This document shows positions 1 to 4,425 of a stretch of 12,351 bases of DNA, piece after piece. This stretch comes from Anthropogastromicrobium sp963604075 (GTDB lineage Bacteria > Bacillota > Clostridia > Lachnospirales > Lachnospiraceae): the NCBI GenBank assembly GCA_963604075.1, contig CAVCPW010000245.1, positions 1 through 12,351 of the forward strand. The letters run 5' to 3'. Each line of letters opens with the position of its first letter. Position 1 is the stretch's first letter. Both the position numbers and the translations under genes were made by a program. The notes beneath the pieces are model-generated. The model saw nothing but the letters and a program-made list of their open reading frames with translations. It did no database searches and was not told where the DNA came from.

Positions 1-1
1 T

Positions 2-130
2 GCACAGAGTCTACCAGAAGACCGAGTAAGAGAGCTGACAGCACTAATGAGAGGAATCAAGGTAGGACTTGATATGGCAAGAACAGCAGAGAAAGACAGC
101 ACTGGTAGCGCAAAGGAGAAGACAGCATAA
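2..130 (+). CDS. 3' end of an unidentified phage gene (5' truncated)
   Basis: An open frame enters at the left edge and stops at TAA 128-130, giving the last 42 residues. They begin AQSLPEDRVREL, continue with a helical stretch around MRGIKVGLDMARTAEK and end in a Ser/Lys-rich tail. No start is visible. A predicted helix followed by a short hydrophilic tail resembles the C-terminus of small XRE-type phage repressors or other early regulators, but this is only a likeness and no domain can be named. It is on the same strand as everything up to 6642 and is separated from the next gene by a hairpin-rich gap. Confidence 0.55.
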   Translation, partial: AQSLPEDRVRELTALMRGIKVGLDMARTAEKDSTGSAKEKTA

Positions 131-133
131 AGG

Positions 134-212
134 AGTGCTTGCACTACTAATTTATCCCTATGGTGTACTGCCGGTTCAATTCCGGCAGAGGGGTAGCGGT
201 TGACCAACCGCT
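134..212 (+). other. Hairpin-rich intergenic element with a tRNA-like T-arm
   Basis: Three helices can be read directly. AGTG(CTTG)CACT is at 134-145. A 7-bp stem of TATCCCT (153-159) with AGGGGTA (189-195, one G-U) encloses a 6-bp hairpin, TGCCGG-TTCAATT-CCGGCA (169-187), whose loop fits the tRNA T-loop consensus TTCRANY. A 7-bp hairpin, AGCGGTT(GACC)AACCGCT, is at 195-212. The middle unit looks like a tRNA acceptor stem plus T-arm with a D-loop-like stretch (TATGGTGTA, 159-167) but no anticodon arm and no encoded CCA. It lies between two genes and ends about 40 bases before the next start codon. It may be a tRNA remnant, a structured leader or a small RNA. Confidence 0.45.
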
Positions 213-253
213 TGTAACAATGAATTCACAAGGAAGATGTGAAGGAGGGACAC

Positions 254-445
254 ATGGACAAAGATAGGAAAACATATCAGGGGCGATTGTACCCAGACAT
301 GAAGAAAGTCTTAACAAATCTGTATACCATCTGGGCAGAAGAGCACGGAGTAGTGCTGACGAATATTGTGGTCACTAGAAAAAAAGGAGTTCCGTTGGAT
401 TTGGGCAATCCATTTCAGGATCCTAACGAAGAAATTGAAGAATGA
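254..445 (+). CDS. Small hypothetical phage early protein (63 aa)
   Basis: I do not recognise this family. ATG 254 is chosen because AAGGAGGG (242-249) lies just upstream; the frame also opens at GTG 239, but that start would sit on the ribosome site. The protein begins MDKDRKTYQGRLY, has an amphipathic helix around residues 15-30, a short strand with NIVVTRKK near residue 40, and an acidic end. It has no Cys pairs, signal peptide or membrane segment. Its stop overlaps an in-frame ATG of the next gene, and the next gene's own ribosome site follows at once, so the two are probably co-transcribed. A DNA- or protein-binding early function is possible but not shown. Confidence 0.7.
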   Translation: MDKDRKTYQGRLYPDMKKVLTNLYTIWAEEHGVVLTNIVVTRKKGVPLDLGNPFQDPNEEIEE

Positions 446-459
446 TTGGAGGAAAGAAC

Positions 460-765
460 ATGATTGAGATTACAAAAGTAAATGGCAAGTGGATAAACAG
501 AGAAGTAGACCCAGAGGAAGCATTCAAGGAAGATCGTGAGCTTCAGACACCAGACTTCTTAAAGGCAGAGAGGAAATTACAAGCACCTGAGTTCCTGAGC
601 GGTTCACAGAACAGGGAGTACATGGCGAAGCGTGTGCGCCGCCTGATGCAGGAAGAAGAGGACAGAGTGGCAGAGGAGATTCAGCCAATTGTGAACACGG
701 TCAACATGATTGGATGGTCAGCAGCTTGCGTAATGATCGGATGGATCATCGCAATGATTCGATAA
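460..765 (+). CDS. Small protein with a C-terminal membrane segment and an internal repeat
   Basis: The start is placed at ATG 460, seven bases after GGAGG (448-452); ATG 442 is in frame but lies before the ribosome site. The 101-residue product has an acidic N-terminal half, a basic/acidic helix around residues 50-75, and a hydrophobic stretch from about residue 83 to the end (MIGWSAACVMIGWIIAMI). That pattern suggests a single C-terminal membrane anchor with most of the protein in the cytoplasm. Residues of about 27-38 and 39-50 look like a short internal duplication (RELQTPDFLKA and RKLQAPEFLSG). No family is recognised. It is followed after 13 bases by the next gene in the same direction. 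An early membrane-targeted or superinfection-type role is speculation. Confidence 0.7.
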   Translation: MIEITKVNGKWINREVDPEEAFKEDRELQTPDFLKAERKLQAPEFLSGSQNREYMAKRVRRLMQEEEDRVAEEIQPIVNTVNMIGWSAACVMIGWIIAMIR

Positions 766-778
766 GGGGGAAGTACAA

Positions 779-973
779 ATGGGAAGAAGCGAAGCAGCGA
801 AGCCAACGCGTGATCAGAAAGAGGTTATCATGACTGCAGGGCTGATCTGGTCGGACTGGCTGGTATTATCGGAGTCTGACGAGGAGTTACATATCGTCAG
901 CCGCGGCACCGGAGAGAGCCGGACATTGAAAAAGCCGCTGAAGGTCGGAAAAACCAGTCAGCGGCACAGGTAA
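779..973 (+). CDS. Small DUF6906-like phage protein (64 aa)
   Basis: The product starts MGRSEAAKPTRDQKEVI and continues with AGLIWSDWLVLSESDEELHIVSRGTGESRTL. The pattern of a basic PTRxQK helix, an AGLxxxxWLV segment, then L-H-I-V-x-R-x-T-G-x-x-R fits my memory of the short DUF6906 proteins common in Firmicutes phages. No activity is known for them to me. ATG 779 follows the purine-rich AAGGGGGAAG (762-771). The usual protein stops soon after the final strand; here a basic tail of roughly 14 residues is added, and its codons contain one arm of the inverted repeats that extend into the following intergenic region. Family assignment is from memory and not verified. Confidence 0.65.
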   Translation: MGRSEAAKPTRDQKEVIMTAGLIWSDWLVLSESDEELHIVSRGTGESRTLKKPLKVGKTSQRHR

Positions 974-1110
974 AGAAAAGCCGCTGTGAGTGGTGAATTC
1001 ACAGCGGCGAAACCAAATAGGACGTTTATTGGTGATAACAACCGTCACTGCTACTATAGCACATACGAGCGAAAAAATCAAGAAAAAGCCGCAAGGCTTT
1101 AAGCGTCCTA
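928..1110 (+). repeat. Iteron-like repeats and nested hairpins before the rep gene
   Basis: The motif GAAAA(A)GCCGC occurs three times, at 928-938, 975-984 and 1082-1092. GCCGCTGA (934-941) can pair with TCAGCGGC (958-965). CAGCGGC (959-965) can instead pair with GCCGCTG (980-986). GCCGCTGTGA (980-989) forms a perfect 10-bp hairpin with TCACAGCGGC (999-1008). TAGGACGTTT (1018-1027) pairs with AAGCGTCCTA (1101-1110, one G-U), closing a domain that holds TGCTA(CTA)TAGCA and AAAGCC(GCAA)GGCTTT. On the plus strand no T-run follows these stems, so they are not obvious terminators. The last hairpin is followed by T-rich sequence only when read on the minus strand. An origin or a leader switch fits best. 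Confidence 0.55.
1029..1057 (+). promoter_or_regulatory. Possible weak promoter for the rep module
   Basis: TTGGTG (1029-1034) and TACTAT (1052-1057) are separated by 17 bases, and a TGC precedes the -10 as in extended -10 promoters. Both hexamers match consensus only in part, and the -10 lies inside a short hairpin. It is in the right place to drive the gene starting at 1155. Confidence 0.3.
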
Positions 1111-1154
1111 GTAATCAAGTATAACTAATGTACATATACCAGAAGGCAGTCGGC

Positions 1155-2183
1155 ATGGGAAGAAGAACGAAAACGAAGTACGCAGAGTACGACTATGAGA
1201 GTACCTACATACAAAGTGTAGAGTGCATGGATGAGTGGATGGCAGAGCAGCTGCTTACCAGAGCGAGAGGAGTATATGCCACCAAAGAGATCGTGTATGG
1301 AAACAACATGGACGTGGAGATCTACCCGGAGTTCACCAGAAGGGAAGCGGAGAATCTCCCGAAGGTGGACAAAGCAAAAGAACGGGAACGGATGAAGGGA
1401 CTGAATGGAAGAAAAGCCAGAAAGTACTTTAGGAGACTCTGCGAGTGTAACTTCACGGACGGCGATCTCTGGATCACGTTGACGTATACGAAGGTTCCGG
1501 AGAGCATCGAACAGGCAGTGGCATGTATGCATAACTTTATCCGTAACCTAAACGGCAAAAGAAAGCGTCTTGGTCTGCCGAATGCCAGGTACATCTACAT
1601 CACCGAGAGTGTGAGCGAGGACGAAGAGAGGGTAAGAGTTCATCATCATCTTCTGATGGACGGTCTTCTGGATATGACAAGCGTGTTAAGCATGTGGAAG
1701 TACGGAGGCAGAAACGAGAGCAGGTATCTCAAGACCGATGAGAACGGCATAGCGGGAGCTGCGGAGTATATGAGCAAGTCTGCGGCTGACACAAAACGTC
1801 GCAAATACGAGAAACGCTGGACGGCAAGCCGCAATTTGATTAAGCCGGAAGAACACAAGCATCACCAGACACGGTCATCAACAGTCAACAAGATGATAAA
1901 GGACACGGACAAGGTCTATACCAGAGAGTACATGGAATCATTGAGAATGCGAAACGGAGCACTGAGATATGAGGGATATACCTATATCGACTCAGAGGTA
2001 CGCTACAACACGGTCAACGGAGGCTACTATATCAGCATCCGCATGAGAAGGGAGAAACATGAGAATCAATCTGAAATGGCGCATGGATGCGCTGAAAGAA
2101 AAGACAAAGGAAGGGGACGAGTTCCGCCTGAAGGAAGGAAGCGACGAGGCACCGAGATACACGCTGGCGAGAATATGCCGTAA
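1155..2183 (+). CDS. HUH endonuclease replication initiator (rolling-circle type Rep)
   Basis: Rep proteins of this class nick one strand at a replication origin through a catalytic Tyr that becomes linked to the 5' end. With the start at ATG 1155 (AGAAGG at 1141-1146; the frame also opens at 1128 without a ribosome site) the protein has 342 residues. Motif 1 is LWITLTY (about 105-111), the HUH motif is VHHHLLMDG (about 162-170), and motif 3 is EYMSKS (about 204-209) with a single Tyr and a following Lys. A later WTASRNLIKP segment (about 222-231) is typical of the ORF2/G2P-like Reps of microviruses, inoviruses and some prophages. About 40 C-terminal residues are Arg/Gly-rich and overlap another gene, so conserved folding probably ends near residue 300. 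Structured DNA lies directly upstream and SSB downstream. Confidence 0.85.
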   Translation: MGRRTKTKYAEYDYESTYIQSVECMDEWMAEQLLTRARGVYATKEIVYGNNMDVEIYPEFTRREAENLPKVDKAKERERMKGLNGRKARKYFRRLCECNFTDGDLWITLTYTKVPESIEQAVACMHNFIRNLNGKRKRLGLPNARYIYITESVSEDEERVRVHHHLLMDGLLDMTSVLSMWKYGGRNESRYLKTDENGIAGAAEYMSKSAADTKRRKYEKRWTASRNLIKPEEHKHHQTRSSTVNKMIKDTDKVYTREYMESLRMRNGALRYEGYTYIDSEVRYNTVNGGYYISIRMRREKHENQSEMAHGCAERKDKGRGRVPPEGRKRRGTEIHAGENMP

Positions 2184-2202
2184 GTACCGAACGTGGTGCT
2201 GA
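2059..2202 (+). CDS. Small overlapping gene (47 aa) inside the rep 3' end
   Basis: ATG 2059 lies four bases after AAGGGAG (2048-2054) and opens a 47-codon frame ending at TGA 2200-2202. The product starts MRINLKWRMDALKEKTKEGD and ends RICRKYRTWC. Its mix of alternating charge and hydrophobic residues looks more like a folded protein than the Arg/Gly-rich tail of Rep read in the other frame, which suggests this is a genuine gene that overlaps the end of rep by 125 bases. Its stop overlaps the ATG of the next small frame (TGATG), a sign of translational coupling. No family is recognised. Confidence 0.5.
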   Translation: MRINLKWRMDALKEKTKEGDEFRLKEGSDEAPRYTLARICRKYRTWC

Positions 2203-2294
2203 TGAAGCACATAAACAGTCGAGGAAAGGAAAGGACAATCTGTTGGGACTGGGCGAAGCTGGCAATGAATGGAGAGCCGATTGGGAAGAACTGA
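2202..2294 (+). CDS. Very small coupled reading frame (30 aa), possibly a broken longer gene
   Basis: ATG 2202 overlaps the preceding stop (TGATG) and the frame runs 30 codons to TGA 2292-2294. The product contains RTICWDWAKLAMNGEPIGKN. In the -1 frame across the same place the DNA reads EELKEAVRTVYHVPIRATA and stops at 2342-2344. The two halves look like one small protein broken by a one-base change, since a W(E)ELKEAV helix would follow GEPIG naturally. This joining is inference. If it is not a gene, positions 2203-2318 hold nothing else recognisable. Confidence 0.35.
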   Translation: MKHINSRGKERTICWDWAKLAMNGEPIGKN

Positions 2295-2318
2295 AAGAAG
2301 CCGTGCGGACTGTATACC

Positions 2319-2549
2319 ATGTTCCGATACGTGCTACAGCATGATGGCGAAGTGCAGAGGGCAGTTATGGATGGTGACAGATCGGCAATGGACTGTCTGC
2401 GCACTCTGATGACGGAATACACGCAGACAGTGACGAAACTTCCGTTTAGAGTGCCGGAAGCGACAGTCATTATGAATCTTACACACGGTGATGTAAAGAG
2501 AATCGTCAGAGAGTTTTATCTGGGAGAGGAGGGAAAACATGTCATTTGA
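2319..2549 (+). CDS. Small phage protein, shorter paralogue of the next gene
   Basis: The 76-residue product starts MFRYVLQHDGEVQRAV. From its first Met it aligns without gaps to residues 38 onward of the following gene: MF...V, Q-x-A-V, then A-x-x-CL, and later an LT-x(3)-V(K/R)-x-I(V/I) element before a Y near the C-terminus. It therefore looks like a diverged tandem duplicate that lacks the first ~37 residues. No convincing ribosome site precedes ATG 2319, so translation may depend on coupling to the small frames before it, or the annotated start may be wrong. It overlaps the next gene by 11 bases. No function is recognised; the protein looks all-helical and soluble. Confidence 0.6.
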   Translation: MFRYVLQHDGEVQRAVMDGDRSAMDCLRTLMTEYTQTVTKLPFRVPEATVIMNLTHGDVKRIVREFYLGEEGKHVI

Positions 2550-2919
2550 AAGATTTACCATGGGACAGCAGATCGTGATGGAGAAGCTGTTTAAGGAGCT
2601 GGAAGGAATCGATGTTAGCGGTTCGGTTATGCTCTGCGGCATTATCAGCATGTTTCTGGGTGTCATAAGAGGTAATGTCGGTTTACAGAGTGCCGTCCTG
2701 AACTCGGAAAAGGACGCAGTAGGCTGTCTGTGCTGCATCATTGAAGCACTGGCACAGCAGCCGGAGAGAATGCAGGGTGATATCACCCCATGGGGACGGC
2801 TGGCAGTCCCCGATCTGACCGAGAAATCGGTAAGAGAGATCATTGAACAGTATTATGCAGGATATATCGAACGATATTATGCAGAGGACATATCAGACAA
2901 AGGAGATGGCGATGAATAA
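2539..2919 (+). CDS. Small helical phage protein (126 aa), paralogue of the previous gene
   Basis: ATG 2539 follows a strong GGAGAGGAGGG purine block (2523-2533). The N-terminus MSFERFTMGQQIVMEKLF is amphipathic. Residues 30-45 (VMLCGIISMFLGVI) are hydrophobic, but with the surrounding charges they read more like a buried helix than a membrane anchor. A Cys-rich CLCC lies near residue 69. The C-terminal part holds LTEKSVREIIEQYYAGYIERYYAE. It overlaps the next gene (SSB) by eight bases, placing it in the replication operon, so a replication-linked role is possible but unproven. The shared pattern with the preceding gene points to a tandem duplication. I do not recognise the family. Confidence 0.65.
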   Translation: MSFERFTMGQQIVMEKLFKELEGIDVSGSVMLCGIISMFLGVIRGNVGLQSAVLNSEKDAVGCLCCIIEALAQQPERMQGDITPWGRLAVPDLTEKSVREIIEQYYAGYIERYYAEDISDKGDGDE

Positions 2920-3484
2920 AGTTATTTTAATGGGGAGACTGACAAAAGACCCGGAAGTGCGCTACAGCGCGGAGCAGACGGCAATAGCCAGATACACACT
3001 GGCAGTAGACCGCCGCACAAAGGATGCTGTGGCAGATTTTATCCCATGCGTGGCATTCGGCAGAAGTGCAGAATTTGCCGAGAAGTACCTTCATAAGGGG
3101 ATCAAGATTGTCATTGTAGGGCGGATCCAGACGGGCAGCTACACAAACCGTGACGGACAGAAGGTCTATACAACGGATGTGATCGTGGAGGAACAGGAAT
3201 TTGCCGAGAGCAAGAGTGCGCAAATGCCTGTAAATACAGGCGCTGCGGAGAATCAGGGGAACAATGCCAGGGACAACACAAGCAATGCCGGAAATAACGC
3301 AAACAATGCCTGGAACAACGCAAGCAATGCTAGGGACAACACAAGCAATGCTTGGAATAACGCAAGCAGTGCTGGAAATAACGCAAACATTGGATGGAAC
3401 AATGCAGGCAGAGGGTACGCAACACCGGAGGGTTTCATGAGCATTCCTGACAGTGTGGACGATGATGATCTTCCGTTCAACTGA
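2912..3484 (+). CDS. ssb: Single-stranded DNA-binding protein
   Basis: SSB binds and protects single-stranded DNA during replication and recombination. The start is ATG 2912, six bases after AAGGAG (2900-2905); the frame stays open to 2843 but that stretch belongs to the previous gene. Residues 1-98 are the OB fold: MNKVILMGRLTKDPEVRY, FIPCVAFGRSAEFAEKYLHKG, VVGRIQTGSYTNRDGQKVY-like strands. Residues 118-166 are seven exact-length heptads of the type N-A-W-N-N-A-S / N-A-R-D-N-T-S, encoded by 21-bp DNA units at 3263-3409. The C-terminal tip, DDDDLPFN, is the acidic peptide that recruits partner proteins, with an added Asn after the usual Phe. At 190 residues it is somewhat longer than a typical phage SSB. 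The gene lies in the Rep operon. Confidence 0.95.
   Translation: MNKVILMGRLTKDPEVRYSAEQTAIARYTLAVDRRTKDAVADFIPCVAFGRSAEFAEKYLHKGIKIVIVGRIQTGSYTNRDGQKVYTTDVIVEEQEFAESKSAQMPVNTGAAENQGNNARDNTSNAGNNANNAWNNASNARDNTSNAWNNASSAGNNANIGWNNAGRGYATPEGFMSIPDSVDDDDLPFN
3263..3409 (+). repeat. Seven tandem 21-bp units coding the SSB linker
   Basis: Seven in-frame 21-bp units of the form AATGCNNGGAAYAACGCAARC encode Asn-rich heptads. Units 1 and 4 are nearly the same, as are 2 and 6, and 3 and 5, which suggests block duplication. The last unit is the most diverged. Copy number is likely to vary between related phages. Confidence 0.85.
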
Positions 3485-3532
3485 ATAAGCTAATCATGAA
3501 ATCATGAAAAAAGTTAACCAGAAGGAGACACA

Positions 3533-3832
3533 ATGGCAAAGACACGAATGATGACAAGAAAGGGCGAGTGCTATTTGTGCGGCGCACTCACCCAGACCGA
3601 AGAACACCACTGCTTCGGAGGCCCGAACCGCAAGCTGTCCGAGCATTACGGCTTGAAAGTGTATCTGTGCATTCCATGCCACAGAACAGGACCCACGGCA
3701 GTGCATGACAGCCTAAACGGCAGTGAGAACCGCCGTATCCTGCACGAGGACGCACAGAGAGCATTTGAAGCTCACTGGGGAACGAGAGGATACTTCATGG
3801 AACTCTTCGGACGAAACTATTTGGATGACTGA
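3533..3832 (+). CDS. HNH/Ref-like zinc-binding nuclease-type protein
   Basis: The 99-residue protein starts MAKTRMMTRKGECYLCG. Cys13-x2-Cys16, His25-His26 (EEHHCFGG), Cys46-x2-Cys49-His50 and His58 (TGPTAVH) form a pattern that fits a small treble-clef/HNH fold of the type in phage Ref-like or DUF968 proteins, which cut DNA or assist recombination. The NRKLSEHYGLKVYLC segment between the metal sites is characteristic of these phage proteins as I recall them. ATG 3533 follows AGAAGGAGA (3520-3528). It sits between SSB and an RNase H-like gene in a DNA-metabolism block. Catalysis is not proven: His25-His26 may be the HNH general base pair, but this cannot be settled by eye. Confidence 0.75.
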   Translation: MAKTRMMTRKGECYLCGALTQTEEHHCFGGPNRKLSEHYGLKVYLCIPCHRTGPTAVHDSLNGSENRRILHEDAQRAFEAHWGTRGYFMELFGRNYLDD

Positions 3833-3866
3833 AAGCCTTGAAAGTTCAAGGGGAAACGAGGAAAAC

Positions 3867-4223
3867 ATGGTACCGGTGCAGATAAGCACCAGCATGGAGG
3901 GTAAGGCATATACTGCCACCCTCCGTTGCGTGGTGAATGGAAAAGAATATGTCTCCGAGACAAAAGGCACGGGAGACAAAACGGACTCACGGCAGCGTCT
4001 GGAACTGCTGGCAGTCGTGAGTGCGCTTGGCCGGATGAATAACAGAACAACATACATCACGATCAAGGGCAGCGGCTACATAAAGACAGGCTTTGAATAT
4101 TTGCAGGTCTGGGAAGCTGCCGGATGGAAGAAGACAAACGGAAAAACCGTGGCAAATGCCGACCTGTGGCAGAAAGCGGCAGAGGTGGCGCGGATCCACA
4201 GAATCACAATATTTTTGACATGA
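3867..4223 (+). CDS. Degenerate RNase H-like protein
   Basis: The 118-residue product has the RNase HI layout: N-terminal strands, a helix with RLELLAVVSALGRM (about 44-57), the strand TTYITIKGSGYIKTGF (about 61-76), and W-x(4)-GWKKTNGKTVANADLW (about 82-101), the segment that in RNase HI reads like NGKPVKNxDLW. The helix Glu of the active site is present (Glu46). The Asp expected before the Ser in the third motif is Gly, no DG motif is seen at the N-terminus, and the chain ends before the usual C-terminal acidic residue. It is probably not a normal RNase H. ATG 3867 follows CGAGGAAAA; an upstream in-frame ATG at 3825 overlaps the previous stop but lacks a ribosome site. Confidence 0.7.
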   Translation: MVPVQISTSMEGKAYTATLRCVVNGKEYVSETKGTGDKTDSRQRLELLAVVSALGRMNNRTTYITIKGSGYIKTGFEYLQVWEAAGWKKTNGKTVANADLWQKAAEVARIHRITIFLT

Positions 4224-4232
4224 GGAGACACG

Positions 4233-4406
4233 ATGATAAAAAGAGACTGCTTCGCATTTGAAGCCGAAAATGAGATGACAAACAAAGATCGCTGCGCCGC
4301 ATTAACAAAGCTGTGGTGCAGGGAAGAGAACTGTAAGTTCTACAAGACAAGGAAAGAATATGAGCGTCAGGAAGCGGAACACATAAAGAAGCTGAATGCG
4401 TTCTGA
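4233..4406 (+). CDS. Cys-rich mini-protein (57 aa), likely zinc-binding
   Basis: ATG 4233 follows AGGAG (4223-4227), which overlaps the stop of the RNase H-like gene. The product MIKRDCFAFEAENE... has four cysteines (6, 21, 29, 34) in the order DCFAF, RCAALTKLWC, ENCKFYKTR, then a charged helical tail. The CxAL-x(3)-WC-x(4)-CKFYKT arrangement recurs in very small Firmicutes phage proteins as I remember them and probably binds one zinc. Function is unknown. The next gene starts 19 bases after its stop in the same direction. Confidence 0.75.
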   Translation: MIKRDCFAFEAENEMTNKDRCAALTKLWCREENCKFYKTRKEYERQEAEHIKKLNAF

Positions 4407-4425
4407 TAAAATACAGGGAGGAAAC

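Noticed and set aside
153..195. A functional tRNA gene around the T-arm motif.
   Set aside because: There is no anticodon stem-loop, no proper D-stem and no CCA; only acceptor- and T-arm-like pairing can be drawn.
221..1003. The sequence TGAATTCACA occurring at 221-230 and again at 994-1003.
   Set aside because: Ten bases with a palindromic core, in different structural settings; I cannot separate this from chance.
1085..1100. AAAGCC(GCAA)GGCTTT as a plus-strand terminator.
   Set aside because: Only three T follow on the plus strand. It would work better on the minus strand, where no gene reads into it, so it is treated as part of the structured pre-rep region.
1125..1532. A 135-codon open frame on the minus strand.
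   Set aside because: It lies opposite the conserved HUH Rep motifs, has Cys/His/Leu-rich shadow composition and no supporting ribosome site.
2334..2843. A 169-codon open frame on the minus strand.
   Set aside because: It mirrors two plus-strand genes that have ribosome sites and mutual homology, and its product has no recognisable domain.
3723..3866. A longer N-terminus for the RNase H-like gene.
   Set aside because: The extra stretch overlaps the end of the HNH-like gene and has no ribosome site, while ATG 3867 does.
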